DNA from: Trifolium pratense
Lineage: Eukaryota; Streptophyta; Magnoliopsida; Fabales; Fabaceae
NCBI RefSeq assembly: GCF_020283565.1
Contig: NC_060064.1
Location: 23,890,337-23,954,336 of the forward strand
Direction of reading: 5' to 3'
DNA: 64,000 bases
Shown here: piece by piece, positions 24,160 through 39,822 of the stretch
Layout: each line of letters opens with the position of its first letter
How positions within the stretch are numbered: the first letter of the stretch is position 1
Notes under the pieces: generated by a model
What the model saw: only the letters and a program-made list of their open reading frames with translations
Database searches by the model: none
Told to the model about the DNA's origin: nothing
Position numbers and translations under genes: made by a program

Positions 24160-24351
24160 AATATTTTTCTTTTTCAATCCAAAGGGCATCACCACCCACT
24201 CATAGGTGCCTAAAGCACCAGGGCAACGAAATGCGGTTTTTGGCACATCATCTTCATCAATAAAGATTTGATTATAACCTGAATAGCCATCTAACATGCT
24301 TAAATATTCATGTCCTGCTGCTGAGTCAACTAGCATTTCGGCTACAGGCAT
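24160..24351 (-). pseudogene. Ty3/gypsy reverse transcriptase fragment
   Basis: About 62 residues match the conserved reverse transcriptase block of gypsy polyproteins: MPVAEMLVD, then LDGYSGYNQIFI, KTAFRCPGALG and EWVVMPFGLK. The match decays directly after this, and the YxDD catalytic block is absent. No LTRs or other gypsy domains lie nearby, so this is an isolated remnant. It lies next to the MITE at 23858. Confidence 0.8.
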
Positions 24352-24749
24352 GAATAATGTCTTCTACAAAAAGAAAGTTATAATTAAATTAAGGAGATAT
24401 CTTTTATATTATAAGCTTGTATACACAACCAAACTAATTGTAATTAAAATTATGTGCAATAATTGATAAGCACCATAAATTTTAAAAGTATATCATATCA
24501 AAATTATTGTTGACTATATTATTCATCACGAAATATTTTTATGCCTTTCCTGATCAATGATTTTTTTCTACTGGATCATAAATTTAGAGAATAATTATCA
24601 TGTGAGATTTGGAAAGTTATTATCACGTGTGATTTGGAAAGTTATTATCAAATTCAATTCTGCTAAATCAATTTTTTTTTGCAATACAACCAAACACAAC
24701 CATAGTCATGTCACTAATCACATTCATTATTTTGATTTTAACATTGCAA
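24352..24749. other. AT-rich sequence upstream of the helicase remnant
   Basis: No gene is seen. Codons in frame with the helicase continue into this stretch but lack family resemblance. The 5' end of the Helitron (expected to start TC) could not be located. Confidence 0.4.
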
Positions 24750-26605
24750 ATTTAATATTAACTGATGATCAATTGATACAATATGCACTAGCAGATATTA
24801 AGATGATGTTACGTAGTTGTGGGAAGAGTTTAAAAGATTATCCTCCAATGTCTAGAGCAGACACATCATTAGTTCCTGATATACAAAATAGTTTAATACA
24901 CGATGAATTGAATTATAACAGACAATCATTAGTTGAGGAACATGTTAGATTGATGTCAACTATGACTTCAGAGCAACGTAAACTATATGACACAATCATG
25001 GCAAGAGCTAACGAAAACAAACCTGGTGTATTTTTTATTTATGGTTATGGCGGTACAGGGAAGACATTTATCTGGAGGGCCATGTCAGCCGCATTACGCT
25101 CAAAAGGTGAGATAGTTTTAACAGTTGCCTCAAGTGGGATCGTTGCATTGCTTATACCTGGCGGTAGAACAACACATTCAAGGTTTTGTATTCCTATAAA
25201 TGTTGACGAGTTTTCAACATGTACCATAGTTTCTAAAAGCGCCCTTTGACGCTATTAATACAAAAAGCAAAGCTCATCATATGGGATGAAGCACCAATGA
25301 TTAACAAACACTATTTCGAAACTGTTGATCGAACTTTAAAAGATATTCTCAAGTCTGTTGATGAAAAAATAAACACATTCCATTCGGTGGAAAAGTTGTT
25401 GTTTTTGGTGGAGATTTTAGACAAATTCTACCAGTAATACCCAAAGGTACAAGGTCATAAGTTGTTCATGCTACTATTAATTCTTCGGTTCTTTTGAATT
25501 TTTGTGAAGTTTTAACATTTAGTAAAAACATGAGGCTTCTCGGTGGTGCTTCGAGTGCAGACGTTGAACAACGAAGATTGTTTTATGAATGGGTTTTGGG
25601 TGTTGGCGATGGAGAAATTGGAGATGACAACGACGATGATTTAGAACTTGACATTCCATCAGATTTATTGATTCCAAATTCAGGTGATCCTCTTGCTTCT
25701 ATCGTTGAAAGCACATATCCCCAACTTTTACAAAACATGAACGATATAACGTATTTCCAAAAGGACTAAACTTATGTACAGTGCTTTAGACACAGTTTTT
25801 ACTGTGCTAGATACAAGGAGGTGGTTATTATTATTAAAAAACAGTTTTCCTTTATTTTTTTTAAATTAAAAAATGTAAATAACTAACTTTTTGTGAGAGG
25901 CACAGTAAAAACTGCACCTAAAGAAAAGTATATAAGTTTTGTCCTTTCCAAAATAGAGCTATACTAGCTCCTAAAAATTCAATATTTGACACAATAAATG
26001 ATTATATGTTGGATTTAATTTCTGGTGAAGAAAAAACATATTTGAGTTATGATACTCCACTCACACAAAATGTAGACGGTCAAACAGTAGATGATGTTCA
26101 TACTCCTGATTTTTTGAACACGATTTCTACGTCGGGACTTCCAAATCTCAAGTTGAGACTTAAAGTTGGAGTTCCAGTTATGCTATTAAGGAATTTGAAT
26201 CAAAAATTAGAATTATGCAATGGAACAAGACTTATTATTACGAAATTGGGAAAATGTGCTCTTGAAGGAAAAATTATTTCAGGAAGTAATATTGGTGATC
26301 AGGTTTTCATACCTAGATTTTCTCTAACACCATCTAACGTGAGAATTCCTTTTAAATTTCAACGGAGACAATTTCCTATAATGATTTCTTTTGCGATGAC
26401 TATTAATAAGAGTCAGGGACAATCTTTAAAGCATGTTGGGATATATCTTCTGTCGCCAGTGTTTTCACATGGTCAGTTGTATGTTGCAATTTCAAGAGTT
26501 ACTTCTTGAAAATGATTAAAAATATTGATCATCGATGATAACGGTGAAGATACGACTAAGAATTCGAATGTGGTCTATAAGGAAGTCTTCCGTAATATAA
26601 CATAA
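24750..26605 (+). pseudogene. Helitron PIF1-like helicase, C-terminal part, decayed
   Basis: Helitrons encode a Rep-helicase protein; only the helicase half is here. Walker A is GYGGTGKTF (~25043-25069), Walker B is LIIWDEAPM (~25270), a later motif is [11 protein letters not shown], and the C-terminal motif is FAMTINKSQGQSL (~26390). The frame shifts near 25245 and 25380, and stops occur at ~25459 and after 26508. A MITE interrupts it at 25763. It ends about 160 bases before a Helitron-type 3' terminus, as in intact elements. No Rep (HUH) motif is seen upstream. Confidence 0.85.
25763..25944. mobile_element. Mutator-type MITE inside the Helitron helicase, with 9-bp target duplication
   Basis: This 182-base element is flanked by perfect copies of TTTCCAAAA (25754-25762 and 25945-25953). 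Its ends are inverted: GGACTAAACTTAT on the left and its near complement on the right, with CAGTTTTTACTGTGC repeated inward. A 9-bp duplication is typical of Mutator-like elements. The helicase frame on either side would be continuous without the insert, so it landed in an already existing helicase gene. Confidence 0.9.
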
Positions 26606-26737
26606 TTTTCTTTGTATGAATATTTATCCAAAATTATTGTTGAACTATCGTTTAATGTTACTCAACTTTTTTCATATACCTTACATTATCGAAATTATCA
26701 TATCTTATTTAATCATTATATATCTTACAACTAATCA

Positions 26738-26768
26738 GACCCGTGCACCGCACGAGTCGATGTTCTAG
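26738..26768 (+). mobile_element. Helitron 3' terminus: hairpin and CTAG
   Basis: A stem of CGTGC and GCACG with a 3-base loop (26742-26754), extended by GAC/GTC across one mismatch, is followed by CTAG at 26765-26768 and then T. Helitrons end in a short hairpin ~10 bases before CTRR and insert between A and T. It lies directly downstream of the helicase remnant. Confidence 0.85.
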
Positions 26769-26882
26769 TTATAATAGAATAGACCAAAATTGTACCATAT
26801 TGTGTATGTGAAAATGAATCTGTCATTAGCAACTGAGTAGTGTAATTGTCAGTCTCAAATATATTAGTAAGAGAAGAACCCA

Positions 26883-26965
26883 TAAATTATAGTGGAAACG
26901 ATACAGAGAAGATTAGCATCACTCATGCGCAAGGATGACACACACAAATCGAGAAAGGGAAGTAG
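26883..26965 (+). pseudogene. U6 spliceosomal snRNA pseudogene
   Basis: The block ACGATACAGAGAAGATTAGC, followed by TGCGCAAGGATGACAC and AAATCGAGAAA, matches the U6 core including the ACAGAGA box. The 5' stem-loop is not recognisable, the GGCCCC stretch is changed to CACTCA, and the 3' end does not reach the usual T run. No clear plant upstream sequence element is seen, so this is a retroposed or decayed copy. Confidence 0.85.
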
Positions 26966-27057
26966 TTACTGCTATTTCATCTTTTATCTCTGTTTTTATT
27001 TAATAATAATAAAAAAAAACCATAAAAATAGTAATAATAATCATAATAATAAGTCAT

Positions 27058-27180
27058 TGTGAGCTTAACTCAGTTGACAGCAGGGACATTGCACTTTATG
27101 TACATGAGTCGGAGTTCGAACTCCGGATACCCCACTAATTCACCTTTAAGGTGAATTTTCAAGCCATTTGCATATTTTTT
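27058..27180 (+). repeat. SINE, family A, copy 1
   Basis: A tRNA-derived head shows an A-box-like GAGCTTAACTCAGTTG and a B-box GAGTTCGAACTCC about 40 bases apart. The body includes CCCCACTAATTCACC and AAGGTGAATTTT. Copies at 38993 and 49888 share the same parts. Confidence 0.7.
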
Positions 27181-27190
27181 GTTGTTGGCT

Positions 27191-27269
27191 GCTTTTTTTT
27201 TTGTTTACAATGAGCTGGAGATTGAACTCATGACCTATAGCGTACTACCTAAACCCCTCATCACTAGAA
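27191..27269 (-). repeat. SINE, family C, with 10-bp target duplication
   Basis: Perfect GTTGTTGGCT copies (27181-27190 and 27270-27279) flank a tRNA-like unit. On the minus strand it has a B-box-like GAGTTCAATCTCC and an A-rich 3' tail. Confidence 0.7.
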
Positions 27270-27365
27270 GTTGTTGGCTACTTTGTATAAAAACAATGAT
27301 TAAAATAAAAAAAATAAAAGTCTTAAGAAAAATAAAATGAAAATAATAGTTAAGAAATTCAAAAA

Positions 27366-27470
27366 AAAAAAAGAAAAAAAAAAGACCTCAATGGGATTTG
27401 AACCTGAAACCCAAAAAGTTATGAGCGTTTGTTGCCCATTTCCACTACCAAAGGGGCTACATAAATATAT
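27366..27470 (-). repeat. tRNA-like SINE fragment with poly-T tail
   Basis: The minus strand carries a perfect B box, GGTTCAAATCCC, an A-box-like TTTGGTAGTGGAAATGG, and a long T-rich tail. A full cloverleaf does not form by eye, so a tRNA gene is not called. Confidence 0.5.
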
Positions 27471-27475
27471 GAATG

Positions 27476-28600
27476 AAGATATGACCCAATGAATAGAGAA
27501 GTTTAATTAGATGAAGTGAAGGGTAAATTTGGAAATATTATATTCATTGTTTGTTAAATTCGGTCATTAAGCTTGTCTGATTAATATTAGTTTGTGCGCC
27601 GGTCACAATTTGAGTTGGGTCGTGACAACTTATTTAAATATATTCATATAAAATAAACTTTTAATCATGCTAACAATCGTTATTAGGTTCCTTAAAATGT
27701 CAGACTCAAACCTAAAAAATAATCTTATGACATTCTACAAGTCAGACTTAGTCCTTAAATTTTTTTGACATATTAGACTCAGACCTTGCTAATTCTACCT
27801 TGACCCAGCCTATTTCCACCCCTAAGCCTACCATATTACTGATGATACTTTAAAACACGATTCTTCAAAGTGTTGTTTTAATTATTAAAAAAAAAAATCT
27901 ATATTTGAAACTAAAGTTTTCAATGCCACTAACCATTTACCAAAATAAAGTTATGACCTCCTTTCAAGTTTATCCACAGATCGACACAAGTCTTGGTTGA
28001 TTTTCTTAGTTTGAAAATATCCAATCCATATTAAAGGTATGGCCCAAAAAAGATGTAATGTGATGTGATGCAAGCTCTGCAATTTGAGGTATGAACTCAT
28101 GTGTGCATGGATCCGAAGACTTTACTTGCAAGTGGTGCTTCCTGCATGCACTCTACATTAATGCTTATATCTGCTTATTTTGGTGTATTTATTATTCTTT
28201 CAAGAAAGGGGACAGATTCAAGTGGGATAAGGTTTTATTTTTGGAATGATGAAATAAATTTATATGATGTTATTAGTAGTATTTTAGTATAGTTTTTAGT
28301 AGTTTTAGTAGCAATTGAAGACCAAATGCAAGCAAATACTTAGAGTTACGAATTTATTTGACCAAGAAGAAAAAAAAAAGGAAAATGCAAAAAAAAAAAG
28401 GGCAAAAAAATGAAGAAAAGCGTGTACATATCGTACCCACAATGGAAGTCATCGCAGCACGATACATTTGTTTTATTTTTGAAGAAAATCTGCAACAAAT
28501 CAAGTCATCGTACCACGATAAGACCCATGGTGACCACTGACCACGATGTGGCTGTTCCATCGTGGCAACGATGGATAGGATGAGGCGCGATAAAAGCTCA
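27476..28600. other. Intergenic sequence without recognised features
   Basis: AT-rich DNA with scattered short open frames only. I recognise no gene or transposon end here. Confidence 0.5.
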
Positions 28601-28615
28601 AGCCTGATAAGAAAA

Positions 28616-28627
28616 CTATAAATAGAG
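28616..28627 (+). promoter_or_regulatory. TATA box in LTR-like sequence
   Basis: CTATAAATAGAG precedes a CA-rich start-like region (CATTCACAATTATTCATTCC). The next ~900 bases (28630-29530) are non-coding, with the style of a retrotransposon LTR or leader. No second LTR copy was found, so the element type is open. Confidence 0.4.
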
Positions 28628-31242
28628 TCATCCTCATTCACAATTATTCATTCCAAAACATTCAGAGCAACAAGCAAGAGTTATGAGAACTCTATGGAGG
28701 AGGCAAGGAGGGCTAAGGAACTCCAAAGACATAAGGTTATTCTCCTTCTTATTGTCTTTAGTAGTTAAATACTTCTAGGTTAGGTCAAGTAAATGAATTC
28801 GCTTATGAATGTTTGAGTCCATGTAATTGATTCGAAAAAGATCATATTCAATTATTATTCAGTTATTATCTATTATTATCTTGTTTTAATGCTTTGTTCT
28901 TAATATTGATCACATTATAGAATGAACTCATAAGAATTAGTTGATCTCGTGACAACATACTAGATCCTGACAATAAGGATAATATAACTAACCAAGATTT
29001 AGGACCATTAAATTTAGTACCTAAGGTTAGGGGTTATTAGGATTAAGAATCACACATAGTTAAATTTTGCATGATTACAATTAGGCAAACAAGGTAGGGA
29101 TAATACGTGACGACTTGTTAAGGTAGAAAACGTGACAAACAAGAGTTACCTTACCGGGGATTGACCATAGCTTCCTCACTTGCAATAGGGTAAGGAATAA
29201 TAACTCTCAACTTATCTAAGAGAAATTCATCCGTGAGATAATAAAGGAATAGTAAGCATGTATAACGTCTGTTACCAAGCAGGAATAAGGGAGGAATTCG
29301 AAAGGAATTAACCACCCGTTCTCATTTATTCGCACATCTTTTATTTAATTGTTATTTACTTTTGATTGTCAAAACATTTTCAAACAAACAAAGCGAATGC
29401 AACACACTTTTATTTACTTATTTAATTGTCTAAATTTCTAAGCGAAACTAGTAGCTTTGACACGATTCTTGTGGATACAAACTCATTTTAAACACTAGAG
29501 TGTGAATTATTATTCGACGATAGATAATTGGTCCACCTTTTTAAGCCGAATAAGTGTAGTGTTTGAGGTTTGAATCTCAATTTTTGCGACGTTCCAACCT
29601 ACCAACTGAGTTAAATTAACGAAAAATAATTTTATTGTAGATTTTAATTTGGTCTTTTATGTAATTTTTCCCTTAATTAACCTTGTAACGGTGTGTATTT
29701 TATCCAAATTTGCAAATTGTTCTTCTACCTGGAAAATGATCAACTATTTTTTGTATCTCTATGTGATGTTTCATTTTAGTATATGTAATATTAATATTTC
29801 TTTCAAAAAGGTCCCTATTCTAAAAAGTTGAAAGAGTTGAAGTGTAAGCTTGTTAAGTCAAATTATCACGGGACGGCCAAGCAACTAAACTAAGGTTTTA
29901 AATTTCAATATTGTGTTATCAGGTTTCAACGTGCATTTTTTTTATTTTCCCCTCTCTCGGTCGACCCTAATTTTCTTTTCTTCAAGTCTCCTTCTTCTTC
30001 CTTGAGTGGTGCATTTTATTTTCATCTCGTTTAATCTAAATAAATGATTTTCACATAATCAAGTTTTTGAGTTTTTCTTTTGTTGTGATTTTAGTCGTCT
30101 AAGTCCAGCAGTGTGTTGGTCGTCGTCCGATTGGTGCGGCGTTTTGGATTATCCGTCGTGTTACGATGTTTGTTTAGTTCATATTGAAAGATCAACTTCA
30201 ATCAATTGCAGATTCAATCAATGATTTGGACGTCAACGTTGCAGATCCGGAAGCATGGACACTCTGGTGACTTTAATTTTATCATATTACTTGTATGCAT
30301 TTTGCTGTTGTGTGCTATTAACTTGGATGATGTGAGTTTGTTCGCAGATTCATTCTTTTCGTTTTTAGCGAAATTGAATTTGTATTTACATCTGATGTAT
30401 TCTATCAATTATTGGAATGAATGAACATCTTATTTTTAGTAAAAAAAAATTCAAAATTTTAGGGGAAATTTTTTTTAAGAAAACTAATTTAACTAGCTAT
30501 AGATTTTTTTTTTATATAAGCAAACAATGAAGAAGGTTAACGAAGATTTTTTATTTTATAGACTTATTTGGGTTGGTCTAGTGGTATTGGTTTGGGACCT
30601 GAGAGTATATACCCTCCTTAAGGTCTGAGCTAATTTAGTTTCTTAAAAAAAAAAATTTATTTTATAAGTCTTGCGTTATTTTATTTTAAAAAGTTTTACC
30701 ATTGAAAAAAAAGTATGCCTCTAAACATGCATGGGTTTGCTCTAGAGACTAGAAAGCCAATGAAGATATTTTTAAAAATATGTGATGCAAATCCATACAA
30801 AGACCAAATTTTAGCACTATCTTAAACAATATGTACTTGTAACACATTCCGTTTTATAATTGTTGGAGTAAGCCAAAAGCCAAAAAATTGCTTTAGGGAT
30901 AATTAAACCCCCAAAACCTCTATTCACGATATTTAATATGTATGAGTTTCATCATTAGACTATATAAAACAAAAAAGATAAAGTCATTGAATTTGATCTA
31001 ATGATAAGAAATTTGAGTAATATGCTAGATCTCTTGAGTTCGATCATCAGCTCTATTATAAAAAAATAGAAAAAATTGGTAAAAGATGGCAATTTATGAT
31101 AGAAGCATACTAGCAAGAGCCTCGACACCTTAGAAGAGAAACATTGTCAAAATATTTGTAACATATTGGACAAAGTGACAAAAGTAAAGTAAAAAATAAA
31201 CATAAAGGATCTATCAACAATGTTCCAACATTTGCATTATAC
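28628..31242. other. Intergenic sequence; LTR-like at first, then nothing recognised
   Basis: 28.6-29.5 kb resembles a non-coding retrotransposon part. From 29.6 to 31.2 kb I see only short frames, T-rich runs, and at ~30565-30640 a short tRNA-SINE-like piece (GGTTGGTCTAGTGG). Confidence 0.4.
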
Positions 31243-31490
31243 TACCTCCATTCCAAATTGAGTGACACAGTTGACTATATTGCATTATTCATACACATTG
31301 TTTTAATCATATTTTTCTACTAATAAATAAAAATAAATATTAGTATATAAATGTTGTTGGATTCGTATTTTCAAAATATCAAATTTTTATAATTTTTATT
31401 ATAATATAATTAAAAATATTAATCGTCAAAATTATGCATTGACATGCGTGAAAAAATCAATTGTGTCACTCAATTTGAAACGGAACAAGG
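31243..31490. mobile_element. Stowaway-like MITE, diverged
   Basis: The left end reads CTACCTCCATTCCAAATTGA and the right end is its imperfect complement; both contain TTGAGTGACAC. The start resembles the CTCCCTCCGTCCC end of Stowaway (Tc1/mariner) elements. The inner ends also pair (GTTGACT and AATTGTGTCAC). Confidence 0.7.
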
Positions 31491-31785
31491 ATAATTAGGA
31501 GAACAATTTTCCATATACAACAAAATACGTTAGTCATTCTATAGAAAGAACAACTAAACTTTTATATTTAATGTTAGGGATACAGGACAAAATACATGTC
31601 GTTACGAGGTTAGTTATAGAAAGAATGATATTGTCCCTATCCTACCACTATCATATCCTATTCTTATCCGGTTTCTTATCATATCATATCCTAATCCTAT
31701 CTTGCGTATCAAACGGACCCTAAACGTTTATGAAAAATGCCTAGTATCTCTAGTTAATAATGTTAGGGATATTTTAGAACGAATA

Positions 31786-31790
<5 letters not shown>

Positions 31791-31823
<33 letters not shown>
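31791..31823. repeat. (TA)n microsatellite
   Basis: About 16 TA units lie ~600 bases upstream of the PP2C start. Confidence 0.95.
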
Positions 31824-31827
<4 letters not shown>

Positions 31828-32436
31828 TAGACAAAATGGTCCTTTATTAATATTATATGGAAGTTTTTTTTTTGGGGTCGGGGGAGGAAGTATTTAATTA
31901 GACGGATTTATTATTAGTAATATTATATTCCTTGAAATAGTATTTACTATAACCATGGTGTAAAGTCAAAAAGGAAAAGTATATTATTACAACCATAATG
32001 TAACTGTTAATTAATTAATTACATCTCTAAAGTTGGTTTCTTTTTGAACATTGACATTTGCCAACCGAGAAAAAACAGAAAACAAACGAAACCAACCAAG
32101 ATACAGACAAGAAACAAATGCAAAATTTCAACCTTAATTGTCTCAACATGAAACCAACTTTTCCATTCCCTTCTTCCATTTTCCTGTTTGTTCCAACTCC
32201 TTATATCTTTCTCCCATCATTTCCATTTTCTCTCTAGCCTCTCATTCCCTCTGCTTCATCCTCTTGAATTCCAACCCATTATTGTTTCCTCCACAAAGAT
32301 TTCATTTTTCTTCTTTTTCTAGCGTTTTCTCTTTCAAATATTATCTGGGTCACCTTTAGAATTTTCTGGGGTGCCCTTGTTTTCTTGTTTGTTTATCTTA
32401 GATTGTTTGTTGTTGTTTTTGACTTATAATAAAAAC

Positions 32437-34693
32437 ATGGGTGGCTGTTGCAGCCACGATGTTTCTGTTCGAGGCAGAGTGGAAAGTGAGGTTGATTCTG
32501 GAGATTATGAGGATTATGAGGATATTAATGATGTCATGTATGAAAATGATGGAGCAATTGTTAGGTTAAGAGGATTTTCTAAGTCTGTATCAATGTATAC
32601 ACAACAGGGTAAGAAAGGTGTTAACCAAGATTCAATGACTGTTTGGGAGGTAATTAATATTCTTAATCTTCATTTTTTTTTACTTTTTATGATTTAATTA
32701 TTTCCAGTAATTTTTTCATTATTTTTATTTAATTATTTGGGATTTTTGTTCTATTTCAATTTCATTAATGTTGAATTTATAGGATAATATTTTTATTAGA
32801 GCATTGAATTTTTTCTTAATTATTAGTTCATGCAATTATGATTTGTTCATCATAGCTTTAATATTTATTTGCCTTTCAGATAAGGATTTGAAGAATTTAT
32901 GAATTAGATCCTTCTTTTCACATTTGTTCATCATAGCTTTATTATTTATTTTGTAATTTTAGAAAATGTTCTATGGCAAATTGGCAATATTGGCCTTTAT
33001 TTTAATATTATAGCATGATGAATTTTGTTAATTGATGGAATGAAACATGAGGCTATGACTATTAATGTTTGATATGCTATATTCTTCTCAGGACTATACC
33101 GGAGAACAAGGCGTGATCTTTTGCGGTGTGTTCGATGGTCATGGTCCTCTAGGACACAAAGTTTCGCAATTTATCCGTGACAATCTACCCTCAAAACTAT
33201 CTGAAGCAATCAAAATGGCACAACAGAAGTCGTCCATGAAATACTATGATGCCAATGATGCAGATACCGAAACTTTCCACGATGCCTACAATGATAGTAA
33301 CCGCCATAACAACATATCCCTTGCTTCATGGGAAGGATGTTTTCTGAAATCCTTCGATGAAATGGATGATCATCTTGCTCAGGAAGTTAACACTGATAGC
33401 TATTGCAGTGGTTGCACAGCTGTAACTCTAATTAAACAGGTATAACCATGTAACTAGATATTCACAATTACATAAGTTTCGTAATTATGATCACATCATG
33501 ATTTTGATATTAGGGAGAATCATAGTTAAATGCAGCCTATCTAGCCTCGATCGCAGTCATAGACGCATCAAAAACATTGATGTCGCGACCCAAATCGCGC
33601 TCACAAACATTTTTTATAACTAGACTAATCGCTTTTACTCTATAAATTTCAGGGGGACCAGTTGATAGTCGGAAATTTGGGCGATTCTCGTGCAGTTCTT
33701 TGCATGAAGGATAGAGATCACCTTATTTCTGTTCAGCTTACCGTAGACTTGAAACCGGATATTCCAAGTAAGTATTGGTATTAGCATGAGTTCTCAAGTC
33801 TTATAAGCCTATAATAAATCTAAGTGTAAATTGGTTTTCATCTTCAATGTTTTTTAGGTGAAGCGTCAAGAATCTTTAACTGTGAAGGTAGAGTTTTCGC
33901 TGCAGAAGAAGAACCGGATGTATACAGAATATGGATGCCTGATGATGACTGTCCTGGACTAGCTATGTCAAGAGCCTTTGGAGACTTTTGCCTAAAAGAT
34001 TATGGCCTCATTGCATCTCCAGATGTGTTTTATCGAAAAATTACCGAACAAGATGAATTTGTTGTTTTGGCAACTGATGGGGTAAGCATTATTAGAATCT
34101 CTACATTTGTATCCTTGATCTGTATTTCTAAGGTTGAAGTTTAACAATATTAGTAAGTTCGTAGTTATGTTAGTTTTCAGGATTTAAGCCCTTGCAATGC
34201 AACCTCTTTTTTAAAACACATTCGATGTTCCTTATCTCACCAACCTGTGTCATTTTCTTGACAGATATGGGATGTGCTGACAAACGATGAAGTAGTAAAC
34301 ATAGTTGCATCAGCGCCAAAAAAGTCAACAGCAGCAAAATTATTAGTAAAGCGCGCGGTTAGAGCCTGGAGATACAAGTATCCCGGCTCAAAGATCGACG
34401 ATTGTGCAGCTATATGCTTATTTCTTGACGATCAACCCGTTCTGTCACATTCTCAATCCATGAATATGAGAAGAAGTCGAAATCATCGCAGCAAACACTC
34501 AGGAAGCAAGCACTCAAGATCACGTAGAAAAAGTGAAGATAATGAAACTGTGGCTGGAAAAGTTGGAGTTCAATTGGATGAAGAATGGAAAGCACTTGGA
34601 GGGTTAGCTAGAGCAAATTCAATATCAAAACTTCCAAGACTTGCTAGAAATATGAGTAAAAGACAATCATCTAAACGCCTTAATGGAAGTTAA
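32437..34693 (+). CDS. Protein phosphatase 2C (PP2C), clade-E-like
   Basis: PP2Cs are metal-dependent Ser/Thr phosphatases. Five exons (32437-32649, 33092-33439, 33653-33767, 33858-34081, 34265-34693) join with GT-AG introns and consistent phases to 442 residues. MGGCCS at the N-terminus fits N-myristoylation and palmitoylation, so membrane attachment is likely. Catalytic motifs in order: VFDGHG at ~84-89, SGCTAVT at ~177-183, GDSRAVL at ~197, AMSRAFGDF at ~257, and ATDGIWDVLTNDEVV across the exon 4/5 junction, with D299 as metal ligand, then DDCAAICLFL. The C-terminus is basic and Ser-rich. An upstream in-frame ATG at 32371 would hide the MGGCC start and is less likely. Confidence 0.92.
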
Positions 34694-36362
34694 GGCCTTT
34701 TGTTATAAGCTCTAATAAGTGGTAATATTTTTTGAGCTAAAAATTTGTATTAGGTGAAAGGAAAAAAAAAAAGGAGGCTGAAGAATTTAGAACTTATTAT
34801 TAGTGTTGCCTTAAAAAGTGGAGTGAAAATATTTAGAACTAATCTAGTTTTACACTCAAACTTTTAGGGGATACCAAATATATTTGCTTATAGCTCAAAT
34901 GATGTAATTGTTGTGCATGCCTTCTTATAAACTATATAAGACTATGAAAAGGGCTGCCATTAACTAATTATTTATCAAATAGCAATATTTATGGCTTATC
35001 TTTTTTTTTTGGTCAAATTTATGACTTATCTTTTATATAGATTGATTGATGGTTTACTTGGAAGGGTGATTTTCAAGATAAGTTCAAATAGCAATAATAT
35101 GTGTGCTTGGATGAGATATCTAGAAATTTTAGAGAATTTAAATTTTTCGGAAATTTAAATGATCAATTGAATCTCTACATTTTTAAATGTTTTTGTTTGA
35201 ATAGAGTAATAAAAATAAAAAACTATTGTTAGTATTTTTGGCTAATTTTATAAATTTTAAAAGTTGAGTCAAATTTGATAAAAACTCAAAGGGCCCGCCC
35301 GTTTTGCAACTAGGCTGATCGAGTTCACTTGCCACTTTTTCAGGTCGGGTTGAGGTTTTCGGCTTGATACCTTCAGGTGGCCCGTCTCATCTAACTTGCT
35401 TAAAAAATAGGCATTGGCGGGACGCGTTTTGCCCGCGGGCTTTTTTTTTTTTTACTTAAAATGAAAATTGGGTAATGCATTGAGGAGTTCAATTCACTAT
35501 TTTTTTTTTCTTCTCTTTATTAATGAAAAATTGATCTTTTCCTCTTCCTTATATTACATGTATTCCGTATACTTCTAAAACTAGATTTCCTTACCTTTGA
35601 ACCAAGTGGATTAGTTTAGTGTTTTAATGTGTATTTGTTTTCAGTTTTTGGTATTATAGTTAAGGTTTTTCGTTTACGTTGAAGTTCTATTATGCGTTGT
35701 TAAAAATATATTTAGCCGACTTCTTTAGTAATGCTTAATGATTTTGTAAATTATGTAGTAAATCAAACCGTAAAAAAAAATATTCGATAGATCGGCACGC
35801 CAACTCGCCAATAAACGGGACAAACTTGAATTTTGAGTTCGGACGCCTAAGTTGGCCAACCCCGCCCCACTTTTGGACGGGCTTAAACGGGGAGGAGCGG
35901 CCCACTTTGCCACCCCTAATGAATCAACTTTAATCACTCTTTCAAATCATAATCATTTTTAATGCTAATATGCAACGGACAAGTAATGAAGCAACTACAA
36001 CAATTTATGCATTAGAGATAATGTGGTTACTTGCTACAGAGTTACTAGTTACTGGGGTTGCCTGCTATAGGCGCAGTTTTACGTAGTAGCCAATCTCAAT
36101 CATTAAAAAGTGATTAGACGGCTACGATTTATTCAATACAGTTTCACACAGTTTTGATCTTAACTGTTTTTTTTTTATCGAACGGTCTATAACTATTACT
36201 GCGTTAATGCAGTAACTGCGTATAATCCGTTTCCCTTGCACCTTGATGTATACAAGCTAGTTTAACTCTTTTTTAATAAACTGCTAGTACATTAATCTAA
36301 TACAACTAAGTGGCTTGAAAAAAACAAACAAAATAAACAATGTAGCTTGATGTAAATGTTGT
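34694..36362. other. Spacer between PP2C and aldo-keto reductase genes
   Basis: 3' flank of PP2C followed by AT-rich DNA. GC-rich blocks at ~35285-35440 and ~35790-35920, the latter ending GCCACCCCTAATG, look like parts of a hAT-type element because many hAT ends read TAGGGGTGGC on the other strand. No target duplication was found. Confidence 0.4.

Positions 36363-39822
<3,460 letters not shown>

Noticed and set aside
26883..26965. Functional U6 snRNA gene
   Set aside because: The 5' stem-loop and 3' T run are lost and no plant U6 promoter elements are clear.
27366..27470. tRNA gene on the minus strand
   Set aside because: The B box is perfect, but acceptor and anticodon stems do not form; a SINE fits better.
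29649..30424. Protein-coding gene from short plus-strand frames
   Set aside because: The frames are short, lack family resemblance, and show no consistent splice pattern.
35285..35920. Complete hAT element
   Set aside because: One end resembles a hAT terminus, but no matching opposite end or 8-bp duplication was found.
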